Translations under genes and position numbers: made by a program
Notes under the pieces: generated by a model
Told to the model about the DNA's origin: nothing
The model's database searches: none
What the model saw: only the letters and a program-made list of their open reading frames with translations
Shown: one piece after another, positions 1 to 6,912 of the stretch
Position numbering within the stretch: the first letter of the stretch is position 1
Layout of the letters: each line of letters starts with the position of its first letter
Origin: Candidatus Methylomirabilota bacterium
Lineage (GTDB): Bacteria; Methylomirabilota; Methylomirabilia; Methylomirabilales; JACQHM01
NCBI GenBank assembly: GCA_016199025.1
Contig: JACQHM010000284.1
Location: 1-13,007, forward strand
DNA: 13,007 nt
Direction of reading: 5' to 3'

Positions 1-194
1 CTTTCGTAACCTCTCCCCAGTGGGGAGAGGGTCAGGGTGAGGGGAAGAGTGCCTTGGCCTCTTGCAAGCAAGCCTTTAGACAGCTCCGCACCCTGGCTCC
101 CTGCCTGCCGGCAGGCAGGTCTCCTCACAGAGGAGAGGGAATCCTCCCGCGCCCTGCAAGGGAGGGGGAAGGGGTGAGAGGGTGGCGATGCATG
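1..194. repeat. Cluster of GC-rich palindromic intergenic repeats
   Basis: No gene is supported here. Three hairpin units are visible. (1) Positions 10-19 (CCTCTCCCCA) and 21-30 form a perfect 10-bp inverted repeat with a one-base loop, followed at 31-44 by GTCAGGGTGAGGGG. (2) Positions 100-119 are a perfect 20-bp palindrome, CCTGCCTGCC and its complement. (3) Positions 120-126 and 130-136 (TCTCCTC / GAGGAGA) form a 7-bp stem with a 3-base loop. Positions 155-180 look like a degenerate copy of the tail of unit 1 (GGGAGGGGGAAGGGGTGAGA). Similar CTCTCCCC-type palindromes are common dispersed intergenic repeats in GC-rich bacteria. They lie just downstream of the VOC gene on the minus strand and could stabilise or end its transcript, but no T-run follows them. 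Confidence 0.6.
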
Positions 195-560
195 CTAGGA
201 AGGATGGTGGGTGATCTCGAGGAGGTTCCCGTCGGGGTCGTAGCAGAAGAGGGTGCGGGAGCCGTCATGCCTCATGATGGGTTCACCCCGGATCCGGACC
301 CCTTCCTCCTTGAGGGTCTTCATGGTCTCCTCCAGGTCTTCAACCTCCAGGGCGATATGCCGGCGGGATGGCGTGATGGTCTCGCCCAAGACCATGAGGT
401 GGAGCTCCTGGCCGGCTCCCAGGGCATACCACGCGCCGGGGAAGCCAAGATCCGGGCGCGGAAGCGTCGGGAGCCCTAAGACCTTGCCGTAGAACTCCAT
501 CGCCTTGTCGAGATCCACCGTGATGATCCCTACATGGTGAAGCCCTTTCACTTTGACCAT
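195..560 (-). CDS. VOC family protein (glyoxalase/bleomycin-resistance fold)
   Basis: A 121-residue protein, the usual size for a single-domain VOC protein. The start MVKVKGLHHVGIITVDL is typical of the first beta-alpha-beta unit, followed by a DKAMEFYGKVLGL helix (18-30). The second module begins at RRHIALEVEDLEE (66-78) and ends in the family's DPDGNLLEI segment (108-116). Likely metal ligands are His9, His54, His68 and Glu115. The family binds a divalent metal and includes glyoxalase I, epimerases, dioxygenases and resistance proteins; the exact substrate cannot be read from the sequence. The frame is open further upstream, to 737, but that part translates the intergenic repeat and is not protein-like. 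The ATG at 560 has GGAGAA a few bases upstream. It lies 121 bp downstream of the IlvD/Edd dehydratase on the same strand, so the two may be co-transcribed. Confidence 0.88.
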   Translation of the reverse strand: MVKVKGLHHVGIITVDLDKAMEFYGKVLGLPTLPRPDLGFPGAWYALGAGQELHLMVLGETITPSRRHIALEVEDLEETMKTLKEEGVRIRGEPIMRHDGSRTLFCYDPDGNLLEITHHPS

Positions 561-606
561 GGAATTCTCCTTCTCGCATCCCCACCCCGTCCCTCCCCCT
601 TGTCGG

Positions 607-653
607 AAATCCCCCCTTTCCCCCCCTTTTGGAAAGGGGGGTTGGGGGGATTT
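607..653. repeat. Long C/G-rich inverted repeat between dehydratase and VOC genes
   Basis: The left arm (607-629, AAATCCCCCCTTTCCCCCCC) and right arm (633-653, AAAGGGGGGTTGGGGGGATTT broken after 20 bases) are reverse complements apart from a short mismatch in the middle and a length difference in the C-run. The loop is about TTTTGG. The outer ten base pairs (AAATCCCCCC) match perfectly. Such AAATCCCCC...GGGGGATTT elements occur as dispersed palindromes in many environmental bacteria. It could fold in RNA from either strand and act as a transcript stabiliser or attenuator between the two minus-strand genes. It is unrelated in sequence to the palindromes at 1-190. Confidence 0.7.
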
Positions 654-681
654 AAAGGGACAGGTGGGGGTGGTGGACCAC

Positions 682-2373
682 TCACCGGACCGCCCGCAAG
701 AAATCGAAATCGACGCCTTCGTGGGCCTGGAGCACATGATCCAGGAAGATCTTCACATACCCCCGGGTGGCGTGCGGTGCCGGGGGCTGCCACTCCGACC
801 GGCGCCGATTGAGCTCCTCGTCCGGGACATGAAGGGTGAGACGCCGGCCGGGGACGTCCAGCTCGATGATGTCCCCATCCCTGACAAGGGCCAAGGGACC
901 ACCGACGGCCGCTTCCGGCGAGACGTGAAGGACCACCGTCCCGTAGGCCGTCCCGCTCATCCTGGCATCGGAGATCCTAACCATGTCCCGGACGCCCCGC
1001 TGCAAGAGCTTCCTGGGGATCGGGAGGTGCCCCCATTCTGGCATCCCCGGTGCCCCTTTGGGGCCGGCGTTCTGGAGGACCAGCACACAATTTTCGTCCA
1101 CATCCAGGTTGGGATCATCCACCCGGGCCATCATGTCGGCCTCGTTCTTGAACACCACGGCCCGCCCCCGGTGGCGAAGGAGATCCTGGGAAGCCGCCGT
1201 CTGCTTGAGAACCGTCCCATTGGGGGCCAGGTTCCCGTAAAGGATCACGGTCCCTCCTTCAGGGCCTAACGGCTCGCTCAAGGGGACGATCAGGTCCCGG
1301 TTATAGACCCTGGCGTTGGCGATGTTCTCGCCGATGGTCTTTCCGGTCACCGTGAGGGCATCCAGGTGGAGGAGGGGCGACAGCTCCTTCATCACCGCCG
1401 GGATTCCTCCGGCGTAGAAGAGGTCCTCCATCAGATATTTGCCTGAAGGCTTGATGTTGGCGATCCAGGGCGTCGTGCGGGAGAGCTGATCGAACAGGGA
1501 AAGGGGAAGATCGATCCCCACCCGTCCGGCAATGGCGACCAGATGGATGATCGCATTGGTCGAGCCGCCGATGGCCATGTTGACCCGGATGGCGTTCTCG
1601 AAGGCCTTCCGGGTAAGGATGTCGGAGGGCCTGATATTCTCCTTGACAAACTCGACGATGCGTCGGCCGGTGGCCTCGGCCAGTTGATACCGACGGGCAT
1701 CGGGGGCAGGGATGGCCGCGCAACCGGGGAGGGTCATCCCTAAGGCCTCGACCAGGCTGGCCATCGTCGAGGCGGTCCCCATCACCATGCAGTGGCCGGC
1801 GCTTCGGGAGACGCAGCTCTCGATCTCGGCGAACTCCTCGTCGGTGATGGTCCCGGCTTTGAGTTCATCGTAGAAGCGCCGGCAGTCGGTGCAGGATCCC
1901 AGCTCCTGACCTCTCCAGTTTCCCTTCAACATCGGCCCGCCGGTCACCATCATGGCCGGGATGTCGGCCGAGGCCGCCCCCATGAGCATGGCCGGCGTCG
2001 TTTTGTCACACCCGGAGAGGAGCACCACCCCATCCATCGGGTTCGCCCGGATGTTCTCCTCCACCTCCATGGCCATCAGGTTCCGGTAGAGCATGGTCGT
2101 CGGCTTCATAAACGGCTCCCCCAGGGACATGGTGGGGAACTCCAGGGGGAAGCCTCCCGCCATCCAGACCCCCCGCTTCACGGCGTCGGCGACCTGGCGG
2201 AAATGGGCGTTACAGTTATTCAATTCGCTCCAACTGTTGGCGATGCCGATCACCGGCTTGGTAAAGACCTCATCGCTGAACCCCTCTGCCTTCATCCAGC
2301 CCCGATGCAAGAAGCCCCATAATCCTCCAATCTGAAACCACTCCTCGCTCCTGTATTTCCTTTCTGTGCTCAT
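682..2373 (-). CDS. IlvD/Edd family [2Fe-2S] dehydratase, probably sugar-acid (L-arabinonate-type) dehydratase
   Basis: A 563-residue member of the IlvD/Edd family, which dehydrates 2,3-dihydroxy acids to 2-keto acids in the cytoplasm. The family includes dihydroxy-acid dehydratase (branched-chain amino acid synthesis), 6-phosphogluconate dehydratase and pentonate dehydratases. The three cluster cysteines of the [2Fe-2S] class are present: Cys54 (NNCNAHF), Cys122 (SGCDKTTPAML) and Cys195 (AGHCMVMGTAS). The catalytic serine is Ser473 in SDARMSGTAYGTVVLH. Features such as RYRSEEW-like opening (KYRSEEWF), FMKPTTMLYRNLMAMEVEE, SGKYLMEDLFYAGG and NLAPNGTVLK recall the L-arabinonate dehydratase branch more than classical IlvD. 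This branch assignment is from memory of family sequences. The ATG at 2373 has a strong GGAGGAGGG about 8 bases upstream. No other pathway gene is nearby except the VOC protein downstream. Confidence 0.92.
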   Translation of the reverse strand: MSTERKYRSEEWFQIGGLWGFLHRGWMKAEGFSDEVFTKPVIGIANSWSELNNCNAHFRQVADAVKRGVWMAGGFPLEFPTMSLGEPFMKPTTMLYRNLMAMEVEENIRANPMDGVVLLSGCDKTTPAMLMGAASADIPAMMVTGGPMLKGNWRGQELGSCTDCRRFYDELKAGTITDEEFAEIESCVSRSAGHCMVMGTASTMASLVEALGMTLPGCAAIPAPDARRYQLAEATGRRIVEFVKENIRPSDILTRKAFENAIRVNMAIGGSTNAIIHLVAIAGRVGIDLPLSLFDQLSRTTPWIANIKPSGKYLMEDLFYAGGIPAVMKELSPLLHLDALTVTGKTIGENIANARVYNRDLIVPLSEPLGPEGGTVILYGNLAPNGTVLKQTAASQDLLRHRGRAVVFKNEADMMARVDDPNLDVDENCVLVLQNAGPKGAPGMPEWGHLPIPRKLLQRGVRDMVRISDARMSGTAYGTVVLHVSPEAAVGGPLALVRDGDIIELDVPGRRLTLHVPDEELNRRRSEWQPPAPHATRGYVKIFLDHVLQAHEGVDFDFLRAVR

Positions 2374-2590
2374 CAGTGATCCCTCCTCCCGTGGGTGTCT
2401 TCGAACCTTTGCCTCTCTCTGTATCTTACCCTATGATCTCTTCAAGGGCTTGCCCTTTCCATGCGATCGTGGATGCTGCATCTCCCCATCATTCGCTTAA
2501 AGCTAGCCCCTGCCCACCCTTCCTGTCAAAGGCTAATCCCTAGGCTACGTGGCTTGGCGGTCCGACCCCACCATGGACTGGTGGTCTGAC
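2374..2590. other. Intergenic gap upstream of the dehydratase
   Basis: This 217-bp gap separates the five-gene envelope operon from the dehydratase, both on the minus strand. It should hold the end of one transcript and the promoter of the next. A 14-bp palindrome, AAGGGC-TT-GCCCTT, lies at 2444-2457, about 70 bp before the dehydratase start, and could be an operator. A weak stem, CCACC (2568-2572) with GGTGG (2580-2584), lies just past the stop of the membrane-protein gene and lacks a T-run. I see no convincing -35/-10 pair and no supported ORF. Confidence 0.4.
2444..2457. promoter_or_regulatory. Short palindrome, possible operator upstream of the dehydratase gene
   Basis: AAGGGCTTGCCCTT is a perfect 14-bp palindrome if read as a DNA operator. 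As RNA it would give a 5-bp stem with a 4-base loop. No T-run follows on either strand, so a terminator is less likely than a regulator site. The only support is symmetry and position. Confidence 0.25.
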
Positions 2591-4255
2591 TCACCGTTTC
2601 ACTTTCACCAGACGCCGACAATCGGTCACCAGAAACTTCGAATCCTGCCAGACGATCTTCTCCGGCGGGATCATCAGGGCGGCGAACCTCTCACGGCCGG
2701 CGATCTTTGCCTTGAGAGAGGCATTGTAAGGCTCATCGTAAATGGGTTGGGTCTGTAAAGAGTCTGAAGTGAAACGGGACCGGTTCACGACCAGGTAATC
2801 GACCCCATACTTCCGACAGAAACGGGCGATATCCGTCAGAGAATCCGTATAGTACGCCTCCAGGGTATCTAAGGTGCGCCTTCGAATCTCCCCGTAATAC
2901 TCGACATGATACGGCAGAGACAGCTCTCTGTTGACCAGTACCCTGCGTTTGCTGAAGATGGGGATCCAGTCCATGTCCTCTGGATGGCCGGCGATGAGGG
3001 CATCCTTATGCAGGGTCGCAAGAAAGCTGGTCAGGGAACCGTCAGGAAAGTGTTCGAGCTTCGCCCGGCTCATGCTCACGCCGACAATGAAGAAGAAAAG
3101 GACGAGGGTCACCCCCACGACCTCCGCCACAGCGACGGGCCTGGATCGAAGGCGATCGTAAGGGATAAGCCTGGCGATCTTTTGGAGAGCCGGTCTGAGA
3201 TGGATGGAAGCGAAGATCATGAGGCATAGGGAGATCGGCACCTCAGAGAACCTTGACGGCAAGTGGAGCCTGAAGAGCACAAGGTAGGCGAGGAGGAACA
3301 AAGAGAGGGACGAAAGCATGAGATGCCAAACCTCTTTTGGCGTTTTGAAGGCCTCCGACCGTAACACCAAGCCGATGAGCACGGCGGTGAAGAAGAGGAC
3401 GTTCACCGGGCCGTGGAGGCCGAGCCCCGCATCCTCCCCTTGAAGGTACTGGACGATCGGCGACTCGTGGAAGAACTCGACCCTCCCATTCCTGTAGAAT
3501 TCTGGCATGTGGGCAGCCTCGGTGGGGGCAACCAAGCGTCCTGCCGCCTCGTCTTTGAAAACGATATACGCGGAAATCAATACAACCGAAGTGAGGACAG
3601 AGCCGATGAGGAAAGGGGCGAGACCATTTTGCCGGAAGTTCACCCTGAGTTGGGGAAGGTCGAGGAACGAAAAGGCCCAGGTCCCCGCACATACCGGAGC
3701 GATGGGAGGATAGAACAGGGCCCCGGCCACCATTAAAGCTGAGGCAGCAAGATACCGCTTCTGCACGAGACTGTAGAGAAAGAGGATCAGGATGGGATAG
3801 GAGAAGGAACGCGCCAGACCTCCGGAGAAACGATCCCTGTCCCAAATCACGGTGAGGAAGACCGCGACAAGGATCAGGCCGGAGAGCAGGTCCTTGAGCC
3901 GACGGCCGAGTAAAAACAGGAAGACCGCGCACAAGGGGATAAGGAGCAGGGGCAAGATCTTCGAAAAGACCAGCGGTTCCACGAAAAAGCTCATGAGGTA
4001 ATAGAGACCTACCACCCCGTAGGTGGCAAACTTAGGGCTGGAGAAGAAATCCGTGAGGGGATCTCCTCTGAAGAGGTCTGGATCTTGAAAACGGGCCATC
4101 CAGTAGATATGCTGTCGGACATCATCGTTGATCACGTACGGATCAAAAAGGGCTGACCTCTCCATCACAAACGTCACGGCCATCGCCACCATGAAGGATG
4201 AGAGGACGAGAAGCGTGACCAGTCTCGGTTGCTCCAATCGCTGAATGCCATCCAT
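2591..4255 (-). CDS. Polytopic membrane protein, GT-C glycosyltransferase-like
   Basis: A 554-residue integral membrane protein with roughly ten hydrophobic segments, for example 11-30, 80-117, 123-137, 152-165, 168-190, 212-233, 283-299, 311-329, 338-352 and 375-394. A soluble C-terminal domain (about 400-554) follows. The first long loop carries an acidic motif, DPYVINDDVRQHIYWM (38-53), and a downstream DPDLFRGDPLTDFF. An acidic pair in the first periplasmic loop followed by a soluble C-terminal domain is the general plan of GT-C enzymes, which use lipid-linked sugar donors. No specific family is recognised, so the function is inferred. The ATG at 4255 lies 8 bp after the stop of the Memo gene and has only a weak Shine-Dalgarno (AGGG), as expected for a downstream operon gene. 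The frame is open further upstream, but that part overlaps the Memo coding sequence and is not protein-like. Confidence 0.8.
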   Translation of the reverse strand: MDGIQRLEQPRLVTLLVLSSFMVAMAVTFVMERSALFDPYVINDDVRQHIYWMARFQDPDLFRGDPLTDFFSSPKFATYGVVGLYYLMSFFVEPLVFSKILPLLLIPLCAVFLFLLGRRLKDLLSGLILVAVFLTVIWDRDRFSGGLARSFSYPILILFLYSLVQKRYLAASALMVAGALFYPPIAPVCAGTWAFSFLDLPQLRVNFRQNGLAPFLIGSVLTSVVLISAYIVFKDEAAGRLVAPTEAAHMPEFYRNGRVEFFHESPIVQYLQGEDAGLGLHGPVNVLFFTAVLIGLVLRSEAFKTPKEVWHLMLSSLSLFLLAYLVLFRLHLPSRFSEVPISLCLMIFASIHLRPALQKIARLIPYDRLRSRPVAVAEVVGVTLVLFFFIVGVSMSRAKLEHFPDGSLTSFLATLHKDALIAGHPEDMDWIPIFSKRRVLVNRELSLPYHVEYYGEIRRRTLDTLEAYYTDSLTDIARFCRKYGVDYLVVNRSRFTSDSLQTQPIYDEPYNASLKAKIAGRERFAALMIPPEKIVWQDSKFLVTDCRRLVKVKR

Positions 4256-4263
4256 CCCAGGCC

Positions 4264-5067
4264 CTATTTGATCACCAAGCCCGCGTATCCGACCACAGAC
4301 CGATAGTCCTTCGTCGTGTCCCCTGAGGTCATATACCTGACCAGCTCCGCCTGGGTGGCCCCCAGCTCCCTCACGGTGACGAGGGCGGCTGTCGTCGGAT
4401 GAAAGCCACACATGGAGATCCGCTCACGCCGGACCGTCTGGTAGAGGCGGTCGGGGTCTAACGCCAAGATGGCCTCGACCGCCATCATGTCTTTCTCCTT
4501 CGCTGTCTCATGGGGGGTGTAATGGCTCATGTCGGTGGACGCGACCACCACAACGGACTTGCCAGATTCCTTGATGGCCGCAGCCACCGCCCTCCCCACG
4601 TCCTGACACACCGCGGACTCGTGGCTGAAGAGACAGATAGGGACGAACTGGAAGGGATGGCCAAAGTATTGAAGGAAGGGGAGTTGAACCTCGATGGAGT
4701 GTTCCTTGAGGTGGCCCAGGTGATCCTCCTCCAATGTTTGGGAATGGCCCATGATGGCCTGGGCGAGATCCTCGTCGATCTTCACCTCCCCCAAGGGGGT
4801 CTCCCAGCTCCCGTAGGACATGATGGCCGCTCCTGCCCCCAAGCCGGTGTGGTTCGGACCAAGGATGACGAAGGTCTCCGGGAACTCGATCCGTGAGTAG
4901 AGGGCCCCGGCCACCTTCCCCGAATACAGATAGCCGGCGTGGGGCGCCACGACCCCGATGACCCGCCCCTTCGCCGCCTCCCTGTCGATCAGGTCCTCTA
5001 CCTGAGATCGGAGACGCTCCTTAGATCCTTCATAAAAGTAGCCTGCCACCGCTGCCCTTCGGATCAT
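4264..5067 (-). CDS. amrB: Memo family protein (AmmeMemoRadiSam system protein B)
   Basis: A 267-residue, full-length Memo-family protein; the fold resembles class III extradiol dioxygenases. The conserved metal-site residues are visible: His43 in APHAGYLYSGK, His73 in LGPNHTGLG, His182 in STDMSHYTP and Cys220 in SMCGFHPTTA. The end, SVVGYAGLVI, is also typical. Human MEMO1 uses equivalent His/His/His/Cys residues to bind a redox metal. In prokaryotes the gene often sits with a radical SAM protein and an AMMECR1 protein, hence the system name, but neither partner is in this window. The biochemical role is not established. The ATG at 5067 overlaps the TGA of the preceding gene as ATGA (5064-5067), implying coupled translation. 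The frame stays open upstream to 5214 but overlaps the nuclease gene there. Confidence 0.93.
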   Translation of the reverse strand: MIRRAAVAGYFYEGSKERLRSQVEDLIDREAAKGRVIGVVAPHAGYLYSGKVAGALYSRIEFPETFVILGPNHTGLGAGAAIMSYGSWETPLGEVKIDEDLAQAIMGHSQTLEEDHLGHLKEHSIEVQLPFLQYFGHPFQFVPICLFSHESAVCQDVGRAVAAAIKESGKSVVVVASTDMSHYTPHETAKEKDMMAVEAILALDPDRLYQTVRRERISMCGFHPTTAALVTVRELGATQAELVRYMTSGDTTKDYRSVVGYAGLVIK

Positions 5068-5939
5068 GACCCCAATCCTCTCTGGCTGAACCACCACCGG
5101 AGGCACCGCCCGAGATTCCCGACCAGACTCGGCTTGGAGTTGGCGATGCAGATCCGTCCGTCGAGGATGAAGATCTCGTCTAAGAGCCTCGTCACCGGAT
5201 GGGCCTTTTTCCACGTCGGGCCGAACCGCCTCTTGAGGGAATCCTCGAACATGACCACGACCTTATCCTTCATCCGAAGCTCCGTATCCACCAGGAAGAG
5301 GGCCAGGGCCGGGAACAGCTCCTCTACCCGAACGAAGAAGGCATCCACCTCTTCCTGGTCGATATGCTTGGGGGGCGAGGATTTGACCTCGACACAGACC
5401 AAGTGGCCTCCCACCTCGGCGAGGACATCGTAATCGCCTCCCGCCCCCACATCCAGGAGCCTGACCCCCCAGAGGGCGGGGCAATGGAACTCCCGCCGGA
5501 AGACCTGGGCCACGAACCACTCCAGCGTCTCGCCGAAGTTCCGTGCTCCCCGTGCCGACAGGTGGTAGGTCCTCCCCCTCCGCTGGACGATGCCGCTCTT
5601 CGTCAAGAACCGGAGGTAGCCCTGAACAACCTCCAGCGAGCAAAACCGGATCAGATCTTGACCTGTGAAGGAGGACGCCCTGGCGATGATATCACGAAGG
5701 ACGAGGCGGAAGGAATATTTCTTCAGGTATTCGTAGAAGGCCTCTTCCGAGGCCGGATCCAGATTGGGGGGAAAGGCCAGGGCATCGAGCGGACAGGCCT
5801 TTGCGAACCGGAGGCCCCTCCGGCGGAGGGCCTCCTCTACGGAGGACGCCTCCTCCAGCGTTTTCCGAAGCAGGGCGACCTCACGTCTCAGGAGGTGGAC
5901 CTCCTCCAGGAGCGCCTTCCATCCTTCCACCGGTTTCAT
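5064..5939 (-). CDS. Predicted winged-helix and PD-(D/E)XK nuclease-like protein
   Basis: A 291-residue protein in three parts. Residues 5-42 form a charged leucine-rich helix, probably a coiled coil (EEVHLLRREVALLRKTLEE). Residues about 75-130 look like a winged helix (DLIRFCSLEVVQGYLRFLTKSGIVQRRG split here, ending RTYHLSARG). Residues 135-230 match a PD-(D/E)XK nuclease core: Glu140 in the first helix, Asp171 in GGDYDVLAEV, then Glu184-Val-Lys186 in VCVEVKSSP, with a later strand ALALFLVDTE. The intact D...E-x-K triad suggests an active metal-dependent nuclease, but the family is not recognised and no substrate can be given. The ATG at 5939 overlaps the end of the epimerase gene by 59 bp; no later in-frame ATG exists before the coiled coil ends. 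The Shine-Dalgarno is weak. Its 3' end is coupled to amrB. Confidence 0.78.
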   Translation of the reverse strand: MKPVEGWKALLEEVHLLRREVALLRKTLEEASSVEEALRRRGLRFAKACPLDALAFPPNLDPASEEAFYEYLKKYSFRLVLRDIIARASSFTGQDLIRFCSLEVVQGYLRFLTKSGIVQRRGRTYHLSARGARNFGETLEWFVAQVFRREFHCPALWGVRLLDVGAGGDYDVLAEVGGHLVCVEVKSSPPKHIDQEEVDAFFVRVEELFPALALFLVDTELRMKDKVVVMFEDSLKRRFGPTWKKAHPVTRLLDEIFILDGRICIANSKPSLVGNLGRCLRWWFSQRGLGS

Positions 5940-6912
5940 GGCAGGGTCCGTCGTGCTGGAAAAAGGTCTCCTCCACCCACGCCGCCTCCCGTTTCAACCC
6001 TTCCTCGAGAGAAACCTTCGGGGAGAAGCCGAGGATCTCCCGGGCACGCCTGATGTCCGCGGTGGTGTGCCGCATGTCCCCTCGCTGGGCCTTTTGGTAT
6101 CGGACCCTCGGTTTCACTCCCGTGATCTCCTGAAGGAGTCTCAGGATGGCATTCACCGTGACCCGCGATCCCCCCCCGACGTTGAACACCTTCCCCACGG
6201 CCACCTCCTTGAGGGCCAGGAGGTTAGCCTCCACGGCGTCCGAGATGTAGGTAAAGTCCCGGGTCTGCTCCCCATCGCCATAGATCAGGATCTCCTCACC
6301 CGCGAAGAGGGCCTTCAAGAATTTATGAAAGGCCATGTCGGGCCGCTGCCCTGGGCCGTAGACGGTAAAATAGCGGAGGGCGGTGACGGGCAGGCCGTCG
6401 TTCTCGTGATAGAGGAGAGAGAGGTACTCGGCGGCCAGCTTGGTGACCCCATAGGGTGAAAAGGGCCGGGGAAGGACCTCCTCATGGAGCGGAAGCTCGG
6501 GAGCATTTCCATAGACCGAAGAGGAGGACGCATAGACCAGGTGCTTCACCTTCTCCCCGTGCTCTTTGACCGCCTCCAGGAGGCGTTGCGTCGCTTTGAC
6601 GTTATTGTCCACGTAAGGTTCGAAACCTTTCCCCCAACTGCCCCTGACGCCAGGCTGGGCGGCCTGGTGGAAGACGTAGTCCACCGTCCGTATCAAGGGC
6701 TCTAAATCCGCCCTCAAGAGATCGGCATCCAGAAAGGAAAAGGCTGGATGGGAGAGGAGGGGCTGAAGGTTCCGTTCCTTTAGCCAGCGGGGGTAGTAAT
6801 CCGTGAAGCCATCGAGACCGATCACCTCGTGCCCTTCGGCGAGGAGCCTCCGGGAGAGGTGGGACCCGATGAAGCCGGCGGCCCCGGTGACGAGGGAACG
6901 GGGTCTACCCAT
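5881..6912 (-). CDS. NAD-dependent epimerase/dehydratase (nucleotide-sugar 4-epimerase-like)
   Basis: A 343-residue extended short-chain dehydrogenase. The NAD-binding Rossmann motif is TGAAGFIG (9-16). The catalytic set is Ser130-Ser132 (ASSSSVYG) and the Tyr154-x3-Lys158 pair (SPYGVTK). DGFTDYYPRWLKERNL and FHQAAQPGVRGSWG resemble UDP-glucuronate and UDP-glucose 4-epimerases, so a nucleotide-sugar substrate for surface glycan synthesis is likely; the exact sugar is not determinable. Two ATGs in tandem (6915 and 6912) overlap the stop of the GT9 gene. I chose 6912 because GGGGGA is then about 7 bases away, but 6915 is nearly as good. The last 20 residues (rich in Gly/Pro) run through the start of the next gene and look like an extension past the normal family end. 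Confidence 0.9.
   Translation of the reverse strand: MGRPRSLVTGAAGFIGSHLSRRLLAEGHEVIGLDGFTDYYPRWLKERNLQPLLSHPAFSFLDADLLRADLEPLIRTVDYVFHQAAQPGVRGSWGKGFEPYVDNNVKATQRLLEAVKEHGEKVKHLVYASSSSVYGNAPELPLHEEVLPRPFSPYGVTKLAAEYLSLLYHENDGLPVTALRYFTVYGPGQRPDMAFHKFLKALFAGEEILIYGDGEQTRDFTYISDAVEANLLALKEVAVGKVFNVGGGSRVTVNAILRLLQEITGVKPRVRYQKAQRGDMRHTTADIRRAREILGFSPKVSLEEGLKREAAWVEETFFQHDGPCHETGGRMEGAPGGGPPPET

Noticed and set aside
54..479. Plus-strand ORF over the VOC gene and the left repeat region
   Set aside because: It is antisense to a clear VOC protein, is Gly/Arg/Pro-rich and has no recognisable domain; typical shadow ORF of GC-rich DNA.
553..1269. 238-codon plus-strand ORF antisense to the dehydratase
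   Set aside because: It mirrors the conserved dehydratase codons and starts inside the repeat; no domain or ribosome site supports it.
2561..2590. Possible terminator after the membrane-protein gene
   Set aside because: Only a 5-bp stem with a 7-base loop, and no T-run on the minus strand.
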